Origin: an uncultured Granulosicoccaceae bacterium
GTDB lineage: Bacteria > Pseudomonadota > Gammaproteobacteria > Granulosicoccales > Granulosicoccaceae
Assembly: GCA_938041955.1 (NCBI GenBank)
Contig: CALISD010000126.1
Coordinates: 1-42,753, forward strand
Direction: 5' to 3'
Length of the DNA: 42,753 nt
The notes beneath the pieces were generated by a model, which saw only the letters and a program-made list of their open reading frames with translations, had not been told where the DNA came from and made no database searches. Positions 33,193 to 41,336 of the stretch are shown here, in pieces. A program made the position numbers and the translations under genes. How positions within the stretch are numbered: the first letter of the stretch is position 1; each line of letters starts with the position of its first letter.

Positions 33193-33576
33193 ATGCCAGC
33201 TTGGTCTGAATACAAAAAAGCAGCCGTTGAACGCGGCTCACTCGCGCTGGAACTATATGCTGTGGTCAGCACACCCGTTAAAACACCGGAGGAATTGCGT
33301 GCAAACCTTCCGGCACATCTGGCGTATCAGGCGGAGCGTGAGCAGGAAGGCCAATTGGTGATGGCAGGACCATTGTCAGATCTCGGTGGTGACATGATGG
33401 AGGGCGTCGGCATGATTATCTACCGTGCTGAATCCCTTGAGGCGGCACGCGCCCTCGCGGAAGCTGACCCGATGCACCTCACAGGCACACGTGAATTTAC
33501 CATTCGACGTTGGCTGGTGAATGAGGGTAGCTTTCAACTGGATATCAAATTGTCTGCTCAGTCGATACGCTTGTAG
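33193..33576 (+). CDS. YCII-domain protein
   Basis: 127-aa protein of the YCII fold, small dimeric ferredoxin-like proteins that sometimes have lyase, dehalogenase or muconolactone-type activity. Typical features are LRANLPAHLAYQAEREQEGQLVMAGPLSD and EAARALAEADPMHLTGTREFTIRRW, in which the conserved histidine (HLAYQ) and aspartate (EADPM) are kept. Ribosome site GGGGGA lies six bases before ATG. It is divergent from the FAH operon and 58 bp upstream of the P450, so it probably belongs to the same regulated pathway, possibly acting on a ring-cleavage lactone. Confidence 0.8.
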   Translation: MPAWSEYKKAAVERGSLALELYAVVSTPVKTPEELRANLPAHLAYQAEREQEGQLVMAGPLSDLGGDMMEGVGMIIYRAESLEAARALAEADPMHLTGTREFTIRRWLVNEGSFQLDIKLSAQSIRL

Positions 33577-33634
33577 TCCTCAGTACTGTTACCTCCATGC
33601 TTCTTACGCCTCTACATACAACGCTAACTGTCCT

Positions 33635-34807
33635 ATGCCCGCTCCTACCTGCCACGCCGACTTTTACAGTGAGCAGACTATCTCTGACCCTGTGCGTATG
33701 TACAACGAAATGCATGGCCTGGGACCGGTGGTTTGGTTAGAAAAAAATAAACTACACGCCATATGTGGGCATAAAGAATTAGTCGCAGCCTTACGTAATC
33801 ATCAAACATTCAGCTCGGCACGCGGTGTGTCGATTAACGAGAACGTTAATAAAATGATTGTAGGCAGCACGCTTAATTCAGACCCGCCTCAGCATGACAC
33901 TACACGCTCAATCACATTTCCGCCACTATCGCCCAAAGCATTGCCTGCCATTCGAGAAGGCATAGAGGAAGAAGCGAATCGTATTGTTGAGCGCGTACTT
34001 AAAAACAAGGAGTTTGATGCAGCAATTGATTTGGCACCACACCTGCCATTAACTGTTGTACGCAATCTGGTTGGCTTGGGTGAGTACGGCAAAGACAATA
34101 TGTTGCTGTGGGAGCAGCAACGTTTGAACTGATGGGAAATCCCAAAGAAAGACGCACTGAAGCGACGGACAACCTGAAATCTATGCGTCGGTTTCTTGAT
34201 GATCCAGAAACATTGAGCAACCTGGGCGCTACAGGCTGGGCTAAACGAGCCACGCAACTGGGCATTGAAAGCGGCATGGACCCGGCACGTGCCACCGAAC
34301 TCATGAGGGACTACATCGCGCCTAGTCTTGACACTACTATCGCGGCGATTGGCTATGGCATCATGCTGTTTGCCAAATACCCTGACCAGTGGCGTAAGCT
34401 ATGTGGGAATCGCGATCTAATTAAAAGCGCGATAGAAGAAATAGTCAGACTCAACACCCCTATTCGTGCGTTTACCCGCTACGTCACTGCCGACGCCGAG
34501 GTTGCTGGCATCCCGCTTAAGAAAGACAGCCGGGTGTTAATGGCTTTCGGTGCTGCCAATCGTGATCCATCGCGGTTCCCCGATCCTAATAACTTTGACA
34601 TAGAAAGAAAGACCACCGGTCACGTTTGGATTCGGCATGGGAACCCACGCCTGCCTGGGCATGAATCTGGCCCGACTAGAGATAAGCAGCCTGTTAAACG
34701 CGCTCGCTGACCGGGTGGAGTCCTTTACGTTACAGGGCCCTGTGGTGCCTGCGGTAAATAGTACTATTTATCCTTTTTCCAGCGTTCCAGTGAAGGTGGT
34801 TGCGTAG
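33635..34807 (+). pseudogene. Cytochrome P450 with two compensating single-base frameshifts
   Basis: Bacterial class P450 of about 390 aa if the frames are joined. Segment 1 (33635 to about 34111) carries the N-terminus and NSDPPQHDTTRSITFPPLSPKAL. Near 34109-34112 one G is missing, after which the next frame reads GAATFELMGNPKERR. Segment 2 carries the I-helix (RDYIAPSLDTTIAAIG) and K-helix ExxR (EEIVR). Near 34625 one extra T shifts back, restoring HVGFGMGTHACLGMNLARLE with the haem cysteine. The final frame equals the first and ends at TAG 34807 in VPVKVVA. All core motifs survive, so either the decay is very recent or both indels are read errors in short G and T runs. It would hydroxylate a small substrate of the neighbouring pathway. 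Confidence 0.85.
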
Positions 34808-35180
34808 TTACTTCTATATGGTGGGTTGTTATTCGCTGCAGCCAATCCAACCGCAAGTGATAAACGAACCCACAGGAAACCCGACGCATGAGCGAGTAGC
34901 AGGCCTGTGTTCGCTCCAGTATTCCAGACAAGGTGGTTACTTACTTGTCCAGTGCTGCCAATCCAACCGCAAGTGAAAAACGAACCCATAAGGAAACCCG
35001 AAGCGTGAGCGAGTGGCATGCCTGTGTGCGTTCCAGAATTCCAGGTAAGGTGGTTACTTAATTGTCCAGTGCTGCCAATCCAACCACAAGCGAAAAACGA
35101 ACCCACAGGAAACCCGACGCGTGAGCGAGTGGCATGGCGCGTGTTGGCTCCAGTGTTCAAGTTGAAGGTGGTTACGTAGT
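34784..35180. repeat. 117-bp tandem repeat array overlapping the P450 3' end
   Basis: Units begin at 34784 (137 bp, with an extra 20-bp segment), 34921 (117 bp), 35038 (117 bp) and a partial copy at 35155. Each unit opens with a version of TTCCAG..AAGGTGGTTAC, carries GCCAATCCAACCGCAAG in the middle, and ends with AGGAAACCCGACGCGTGAGC then GAGTGGC. The first unit opens inside the last codons of the P450. 117 is 39 codons, so one minus-strand frame is open through it, but no ribosome site is seen and it is probably not a gene. Confidence 0.85.
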
Positions 35181-35590
35181 TATTTTATGCATTGAATTGC
35201 TTGTTCGGTGGATGCTCTTTGAGCTTAGGCCCCTTACGGGATCACGGAAAAACGAAAAATGCATGGCGTATAAGAGCAAAGCGCATCGACTAAATGCAAA
35301 TCGGCACCACGTAACGTGCTTCAAGAATCAACACTACAGCCTAAGTACGGCTTGCCATCGCTCACGCGTCGGGCTTCCGGTAGGAACCATCGGGATACGA
35401 CAAACACTTCGCGCCTCCCTGCCGTAGATCTGACAGCTGTCGGAACTTCTTTCCTGGAGCTGCAAGATTCATAACCAAGGTTCAGCGAACCGAAGATCGT
35501 AGCAAATAGCGACTCAATATCGATCTCGCCTCGACTAATGGACAGATTTAGAAGAAACTGTAACCACAACCAGAAGAGGAGACAAATCAA
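35181..35590. other. Non-coding region upstream of the TAXI TRAP operon
   Basis: About 400 bp without a convincing gene. It contains an inverted copy of the array's core (GCCATCGCTCACGCGTCGGG then CTTCC, 35354-35378) and should hold the promoter of the TAXI operon. Short ORFs on both strands are not supported. Confidence 0.5.
35354..35378. repeat. Inverted single copy of the array core motif
   Basis: GCCATCGCTCACGCGTCGGG followed by CTTCC is the reverse complement of the GGAAACCCGACGCGTGAGCG motif in the 117-bp units, with few differences. It lies about 200 bp beyond the array. Confidence 0.7.
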
Positions 35591-36640
35591 ATGCGTTGTT
35601 TTAAATCACTAATTGCTCTTGGCGTTGCAGCGGCGCTGACGTGCACCGCCCAGGCTGCGGAGAACCTCACAGCAGAAACTGCATCACCCGGCGGGTCAAT
35701 TCATTTGTCGATGTCTCATCTGGCTGAAGTAGCAGCCGAGGCAGGCGTTGCCAATATTCAGGTGGCAGATGGCCAGACGCTAACCAACTCCATTCAAAAT
35801 GTTGCCGAAGGAAAAACCGACATTGCCGGCACGCCCTACATTCTACCCTTCCTGTTATCTAAAGGCCGCGGTCCATACTCTAAACTGGGGGCCGAGAAAG
35901 GCGCTGAACTGGCTGACAATCTACGCGCTTTGTACCCGGTAACACTGGGTATTTTTGCACTATATGCCTACGACTCAAAAGGCCTTAAAGGCTGGAGTGA
36001 TCTGGAAGGTAAATCCATTTACAACGGTCCACCACGTGGCGCCGCCCTGACCAACGCCCGTTCAATCATTCAGCTAACTACCGGCTTAAAAGAAGGCGAT
36101 GGCTACAAGGGTGTGCAAGTGAACTGGGGGCAGGCAGTCAAAACTATTACCGATGGCTCCGCTGACGCTGTTGTCTTACCAATTCTATTTCCAGACAGCC
36201 GAATCACACAGGCAGTAGCTTCCGGCAACATGACGGTCTGGTCTGTCCCGAAAGCCAAGTGGGATTCAGAGCCTATGCAGAAATACCTAAAAGCCCCGGG
36301 TAGCGCACCGTTTGAATTGGAAGCGTCTAAAGCGACACTGGGTGAAGGTGGGGTAACACTTGTCACTGAAGACGGTATGTTCCGGGGGCTTGCAACTATC
36401 GGTGGTGACATCGTCAACAAGAACATGTCTTTTGATTTAGCTAAAGCATTGACCAAAGCACATATTGATACTCTCGACCGCCTAAAGCAGAAAGCGCCTT
36501 TTGCACGCTATGCAGGCTACGGTGTTGTTGACTCGGTTAAATCTGGTATGTGTGGTGCCAATCCGCTTAAATATCACGAGGGTGCGGTTGCCGCATGGGA
36601 AGAAGCAGGCTATACCATTGAAGATTGCGCTAAGCCGTAA
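35591..36640 (+). CDS. TRAP transporter solute-binding protein, TAXI family
   Basis: 349-aa exported receptor of the TAXI (NMT1-like) branch of TRAP systems. The signal peptide is residues 1-22 (cleavage after AQA). The mature region has GGSIHLSMSHLAEVAAEAG, a TDIAGTPYILPFLL segment in place of the usual DLAxxQ pattern, then DLEGKSIYNGPPRGAALTNAR and the SADAVVLPILFPD lobe. Ribosome site GAGGAG lies nine to ten bases before ATG. A strong terminator-like hairpin separates it from the fused permease, so it should be made in excess over the permease. Ligand unknown. Confidence 0.88.
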   Translation: MRCFKSLIALGVAAALTCTAQAAENLTAETASPGGSIHLSMSHLAEVAAEAGVANIQVADGQTLTNSIQNVAEGKTDIAGTPYILPFLLSKGRGPYSKLGAEKGAELADNLRALYPVTLGIFALYAYDSKGLKGWSDLEGKSIYNGPPRGAALTNARSIIQLTTGLKEGDGYKGVQVNWGQAVKTITDGSADAVVLPILFPDSRITQAVASGNMTVWSVPKAKWDSEPMQKYLKAPGSAPFELEASKATLGEGGVTLVTEDGMFRGLATIGGDIVNKNMSFDLAKALTKAHIDTLDRLKQKAPFARYAGYGVVDSVKSGMCGANPLKYHEGAVAAWEEAGYTIEDCAKP

Positions 36641-36674
36641 AGCCGCTTTTAAAGTTTTGTTGTAATAACCAACT

Positions 36675-36708
36675 AACGGTTACCCATTTAAAATGGGTAA
36701 CCGTTTTT
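36675..36708 (+). terminator. Strong intercistronic terminator/attenuator in the TAXI operon
   Basis: AACGGTTACCCATT (36675-36688) pairs exactly with AATGGGTAACCGTT (36692-36705), 14 bp with a 3-base loop, followed by TTTCG; the arm itself ends in TT, giving a run of five T. It stands 35 bp after the binding-protein stop and 35 bp before the permease start. It probably terminates most transcripts and lets some through. Confidence 0.8.
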
Positions 36709-36742
36709 CGTTAACAACCGTTCAAACAAGGCCACCTACTAC

Positions 36743-39100
36743 ATGGCTAACGACACGCCAGCTGCACGACTCGACTTTGGTCAAAAGCTCGTATATTGGC
36801 TCGCCCTCTTACTGGTAATCGTTGGGCTGCTCAATGCAATGCCTGGCATACCAGGAGTCGACAATGCGTTTGCAGGCTTTTTGGGATTCAAAAACTTTGT
36901 CATACGAAAATACCCCTATGAGTACTTTTACCCGATAGCGTTCGCCTTGATGATGATCATCGTGGCGTTAAAGCACTCGCTATGGCGTGACCTTGCGAAC
37001 AGCACTCCAAGCCGAAGGCGCTGGGGTCTACTACTGGATGTAGCACTAATAGTGGCGGCCATCACTATAGCCGTTACCTACATGGTAGAAATTGAAGCCG
37101 TGTGCCTGATTGATCAGGTCACAGGCAAACGCGCTGATCTGATAGCACAAAGTCTTGCTGAAGAACGAGCCTTCGCAGAAGACTACGGCTTACCCGTCCC
37201 GGATTCGGTTGACGACCCTCAATGCATTGACACTACCGGGGCGTGGCTCGCGGCGATCATCTTTTTGTCGGCAATTGTATTCCTGATCTACAACGTAAAA
37301 GTATGGGGACTGCCGTTGGTTCTAGTGGCTATCGCAATCGCTACCTATACAGTGGTCACTGTGATGGTTTGGTACTTTCACGGTCCGGACGATATCAACA
37401 AATACTTTATGACCAAACTCGGGGGTGAACCGAGACTGCTGTCTGATGGGCGCCCTCGCCTGCATGATGCGCTGGTAAATAACTCCTCAGGCCTGCTTGG
37501 TCGGTTTATGGATATTATTCTTAATACGGTATTTCCGTACATTGTATTAGGCGGGCTGTTCGGCGCATCAGCGGGTGGCCGTTCACTGATCAAACTGGCG
37601 TTTCTGTGGACACGCAAGTTACGCGGCGGCCCGGCACACGCGGCGATTGTGTCATCTGCGATGTTCGGCACCATCTCCGGTGGCCCTGTGGTGAACGTGC
37701 TTTCTACAGGCGTGCTCACCATACCAATGATGATCAAACGCGGTTTCTCCAGTGTGTTTGCCGGGGGTATGGAGGCGGCGGCGTCATCAGGGGGTTCAAT
37801 CATGCCCCCTGTCATGGGCGTTGCTGCGTTTGTGTTGGCAGCACTTACTGCGGTGCCTTATCGTGAAGTTATTATTGCGGCGACTATCCCCGCAATAGCC
37901 TACTTCTTCTGTATGTTTTTATCTGCGGTATTCCAGTCACGCAAACAAGGCATCGAAGCCATTGGAGAAGTGACTGAAGACATGATCCTGTCACGTGATG
38001 ACAAGATCAATCTGGTGATGATCTTCGGTCCTATACTTCTTATTCTATTTCTTCTACTTACCCCCAAAGAAGCTATCGGTTGCGGATTTTTTGCCAACCT
38101 TTTCGGTGTGGCTTCAAGCATTCAGAACGGGAGCTGCCTTGCTACCGAGCTACCGTGGTTTCTTGAGGTCGTACAAAACTCTGCGGGTGATGCCGGCAGC
38201 GCCGGCTGGTGGGCGGTAATTCTGTTGTGCATTTTGTTGTTTCTTGATCGTGACATGCGTAAACACCCCAAGCGACTGCTCGATGCACTTTCCGGCTCCG
38301 GTGTGTTGATTTCAACGTTGTACTTAATGTTTCTTGCGGTTTCGATTATCGACTTCTGTTTGAACTTCACTGGTTTGTCCGATTTTATAGCACTTGATGT
38401 ACTTGGCTGGCTGCGCTCACTAGACCTCGGCGGTGCTGGTTCCGGTGTATTTCAGTTCGTCGCACTACTCACTACCATGGGACTTGCTGTATTACTTGGC
38501 ATGGGTATGCCTGCAGTACCTGCGTATATCAATGTAGCATTGTTGATGGGGCCGGTATTGTCAGGCCTTGGGTTGTCTATATTCACGGCTCACATGTTTA
38601 TCTTCTACTTCGCTGTCGCGTCAGCCATCACGCCCCCTGTTGCGATTGCAGCGTTCACGGCAGCAACGATTACCAAAGCTGAGCCAATGGCGACCGCATT
38701 CTCCGCCGTGCGCTCGGGCATAGTGATGTTTGTTATACCTTTCGTATTCGCTATGTATCCAGAGATATTGCTGATAGAAGCGGCAGTACTGGACCCCAGT
38801 TCACTGCCCTCTGCAGCAAAGTATCTGCCCGGCTACGATGGCTCCCTACACCTGTGGGGCCTGTTATGGATTTTGCTTAAACTGATTGCAGCCTTGTATT
38901 TACTGGCAAGTGCGCTTGCCGGATACGATCGAAACGAATTAAATGGATTTGAAATAGCGCTGCGACTAATTCTCGCTGCACTGATCATGTTCAAGCTCCC
39001 GGAATTGCACATCCCTGCATTGATTGCCGCCGTGGTACTTTTGATATTTCACTTTATTAGAAACAAAGAGGTATCAACATCAATTAGAGGTGCCGCTTAA
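36743..39100 (+). CDS. Fused TRAP permease (TAXI-type, DctQM fusion)
   Basis: 785-aa membrane protein combining the small (DctQ-like) N-terminal helices and the large DctM-like part, as is usual for TAXI systems. The N-terminal portion (to about residue 220) has four or five helices plus a soluble loop. The DctM-like part begins near FPYIVLGGLFGASAGGRSLIK and contains GTISGGPVVNVLSTGVLTIPMM, the AAASSGGSIMPPVMGVAAFV segment and, in the second half, LLGMGMPAVPAYINVALLMGPVLS with SAITPPVAIAAF. Ribosome site AAGG is rather far (about 11 bases). Its stop overlaps the ATG of the sulfatase by one base (TAATG), linking import directly to hydrolysis. Confidence 0.92.
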   Translation: MANDTPAARLDFGQKLVYWLALLLVIVGLLNAMPGIPGVDNAFAGFLGFKNFVIRKYPYEYFYPIAFALMMIIVALKHSLWRDLANSTPSRRRWGLLLDVALIVAAITIAVTYMVEIEAVCLIDQVTGKRADLIAQSLAEERAFAEDYGLPVPDSVDDPQCIDTTGAWLAAIIFLSAIVFLIYNVKVWGLPLVLVAIAIATYTVVTVMVWYFHGPDDINKYFMTKLGGEPRLLSDGRPRLHDALVNNSSGLLGRFMDIILNTVFPYIVLGGLFGASAGGRSLIKLAFLWTRKLRGGPAHAAIVSSAMFGTISGGPVVNVLSTGVLTIPMMIKRGFSSVFAGGMEAAASSGGSIMPPVMGVAAFVLAALTAVPYREVIIAATIPAIAYFFCMFLSAVFQSRKQGIEAIGEVTEDMILSRDDKINLVMIFGPILLILFLLLTPKEAIGCGFFANLFGVASSIQNGSCLATELPWFLEVVQNSAGDAGSAGWWAVILLCILLFLDRDMRKHPKRLLDALSGSGVLISTLYLMFLAVSIIDFCLNFTGLSDFIALDVLGWLRSLDLGGAGSGVFQFVALLTTMGLAVLLGMGMPAVPAYINVALLMGPVLSGLGLSIFTAHMFIFYFAVASAITPPVAIAAFTAATITKAEPMATAFSAVRSGIVMFVIPFVFAMYPEILLIEAAVLDPSSLPSAAKYLPGYDGSLHLWGLLWILLKLIAALYLLASALAGYDRNELNGFEIALRLILAALIMFKLPELHIPALIAAVVLLIFHFIRNKEVSTSIRGAA

Positions 39101-40719
39101 TGAACGTTTTGTGGATAATGGCGGATCAACTCAGATGGGATTATCTTAGCTGTTACGGCGCTAAACACATTGATACACCCAACTTAGACTGGCTTGCCTC
39201 ACAAGGCATTCGTTTTAATCGAACGTATGTTCAGTCGACCATTTGCGGTCCGAGCCGAATGAGCTTCTATACGGGCCGTTACGTTCGCAGTCACGGATCA
39301 ACGTGGAATGGTTTTCCGCTTAGAGTCGGTGAACCAACATTGGGCGATCACCTTCGCGAGCTTGGCGTTACATGCTCACTAGTGGGCAAGACACACATGA
39401 CACCAGACGTAGAGGGAATGAAACGCCTGGGCATCACACCCGAAAGCACCATTGGCGCACTGGTAAGTGAGTGCGGCTTTAACGTATTTGTTCGTGACGA
39501 CGGCACGAACTCAAGCGAGTATCCTAACCGACACGCCGAGGACTACGACCAATACCTGCGCGACCATGGTATGGATGGCGACAACCCATGGGAAGAATGG
39601 GCCAATACGGCTATCGGACCAGACGGTGAATTGCGTTCCGGCTGGTTACTGGAAAACGCACCCTATGCGGCACGGGTACCTAAAGAACACTCGGAAACCG
39701 CATGGTTAACCACGCGCGGCATTGAATACATTGAAGCGCAAAACCAAACCGACGAGCCATGGCTCTGCCATCTGAGTTATATCAAACCTCACTGGCCGTA
39801 TCTGGTGCCTGCTCCCTACAACGATATGTACAGTGCCGCCGACTTACCGCCAGTCAATCGCACTGACGCAGAGCGTAAAACTGATCATCCATTAATGCAG
39901 GCATGGATGAAAATGCGGGTCAGCAAAACGTTTGCACGCGATGATGTTCGGGATATTGTGGCACCTGCGTACATGGGGTTGATCAAGGAACTGGATGATC
40001 AGATGGGCAGGTTGTTCCAATACTTAAAAGACAGTGGTCAAATTGAAAACACCATGATTGTCTTTTGTTCGGATCATGGCGACAACATGGGCGATCACTG
40101 GATGGGTGAAAAAGATCTCTTCCATGACTCCTCAGCACGCGTGCCGCTGTTAGTATATGACCCAAGACCTGAAGCCGACTGCACTCGCGGCAGCGTATCA
40201 GAAAAGTTGGTTGAAGGTATTGACCTGACCCCTACCTTCATTGAATTCTTCGGTGGAAAAAGCCAACCACACGTTATTGAAGGACGTTCACTCTCGCCAT
40301 TAATACACAAACAAACAGTTAACTGGCGGCAATACTGTGTGTCTGAATACGACTACTCGACTCGAGATGCAAGGCGGGACGTCGGTGTAGAACAGACCGA
40401 CGCTCGACTGGTGATGATCTTTGATGGAAGGTTCAAGTACATTCATGTTGAATCGATGAGACCTATGCTGTTTGATCTACAGATTGACCCTGCAGAAGTG
40501 GCAGATCTTGGAGCTGACCCGGCTTTTGCAGATCACATACAGCGCCTTAAAGACCTACACTTTGATTGGAGTCGGCAACACCATAACCGCATCACTCGCA
40601 GCGCAGAAATTGTCGAGAAGATGACCGATGGCAAAGAGCCACCGGGCATTATGATCGGGTTTGTAGATGAAGATGAACTGACACAAGACGGGCGCTCATT
40701 GCCAAAACATATTCATTAG
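39100..40719 (+). CDS. Sulfatase-superfamily hydrolase (arylsulfatase or phosphonate monoester hydrolase type)
   Basis: 539-aa alkaline-phosphatase-superfamily enzyme. The nucleophile motif is CGPSR at residues 49-53 (then MSFYTGR); the cysteine would be converted to formylglycine. Metal and catalytic residues follow the family: D9 in MADQLRWD, GKTHM, HWPYLVP, and CSDHGDNMGDHWMGEKDLFHD for the second metal pair. The opening and CGPSR...SHG pattern is close to both arylsulfatases and phosphonate monoester hydrolases, so sulfate ester, phosphonate ester or promiscuous action is possible. No signal peptide, so it acts in the cytoplasm on an imported substrate. It overlaps the TRAP permease by one base. 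Confidence 0.9.
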   Translation: MNVLWIMADQLRWDYLSCYGAKHIDTPNLDWLASQGIRFNRTYVQSTICGPSRMSFYTGRYVRSHGSTWNGFPLRVGEPTLGDHLRELGVTCSLVGKTHMTPDVEGMKRLGITPESTIGALVSECGFNVFVRDDGTNSSEYPNRHAEDYDQYLRDHGMDGDNPWEEWANTAIGPDGELRSGWLLENAPYAARVPKEHSETAWLTTRGIEYIEAQNQTDEPWLCHLSYIKPHWPYLVPAPYNDMYSAADLPPVNRTDAERKTDHPLMQAWMKMRVSKTFARDDVRDIVAPAYMGLIKELDDQMGRLFQYLKDSGQIENTMIVFCSDHGDNMGDHWMGEKDLFHDSSARVPLLVYDPRPEADCTRGSVSEKLVEGIDLTPTFIEFFGGKSQPHVIEGRSLSPLIHKQTVNWRQYCVSEYDYSTRDARRDVGVEQTDARLVMIFDGRFKYIHVESMRPMLFDLQIDPAEVADLGADPAFADHIQRLKDLHFDWSRQHHNRITRSAEIVEKMTDGKEPPGIMIGFVDEDELTQDGRSLPKHIH

Positions 40720-40799
40720 TACACAAAATTATTCGCTGCAAGTAACTGGTAAACCGAGCTGACTGCCGGACACTGTTACGGCAATGCAGACGGTCACAA

Positions 40800-41069
40800 T
40801 TACTTCCACTCACCATCTGATTTGCCATCGGCCGGGCCGATGAAGGACTCAATAGTCTCCTCACGGATCGCGGCGTTTACTTCATCCAGCGCTTCTGAAT
40901 CGGTGGCAAAGGTATCATCCCATACTGATGAATTTCCAAACTCATCAGTCACCTCAAGACACCAGCGCTCATCGTTTTCGAAACGATAAATCTCAACCTC
41001 TACAGTTTTGCCGTCACTGCTAATTTTCTGACCAAGTTCGGAATATAATAACTCTGGTTCTGTAACCAT
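40800..41069 (-). CDS. Small protein of unknown function
   Basis: 89-aa acidic soluble protein read from ATG 41069, where a compact domain-like sequence begins (MVTEPELLYSELGQKISSDGKTVEVEIYRF). The frame upstream to 41141 looks unrelated. Features are a beta-rich first half (VEVEIYRFENDERWCLEVTDEFG), a helical second half (DSEALDEVNAAIREETIESF) and a closing IGPADGKSDGEWK. I recall a conserved small family ending this way but cannot name it. It stands convergent to the sulfatase and alone. Confidence 0.55.
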   Translation of the reverse strand: MVTEPELLYSELGQKISSDGKTVEVEIYRFENDERWCLEVTDEFGNSSVWDDTFATDSEALDEVNAAIREETIESFIGPADGKSDGEWK

Positions 41070-41244
41070 AACGGTGTACTCTAGTGATGCGTAGCATAAG
41101 GATAATTGTCGGGCAGAGTATACCGAACAATCAGCCTTCAATGGCTATCCATCTTTACTACAGCATCAGTTTAAGCTCACAGACGCTGTTGTTAGTCGGA
41201 CCACTGATTTCCGGCGATAGTAAAAAACTAATCAAACGGAGCGA

Positions 41245-41270
41245 GCCACTCGCTAACGCGTCGGGTTTCC
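41245..41270. repeat. Distant copy of the interspersed repeat core
   Basis: GCCACTCGCTAACGCGTCGG followed by GTTTCC closely matches the reverse complement of the core in the 117-bp array (one difference in the central part). It lies about 6 kb from the array, downstream of the pilin-like gene. Confidence 0.7.
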
Positions 41271-41336
41271 TTGAAGATCACTCGACACGGCAGGAACGAA
41301 TCAATCCTGGTTCGTCACGAAGACGACACACTATCG

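Noticed and set aside
34768..35160. 130-aa minus-strand ORF with 39-aa repeats (GSFFxCGWIGSTGQ type)
   Set aside because: It is simply the translation of the 117-bp tandem array (117 = 3 x 39) starting at a TTG without a ribosome site, and it overlaps the P450 end.
34784..35180. CRISPR-like array
   Set aside because: Units are 117 bp and nearly identical over their full length, with no unique spacers and no cas genes.
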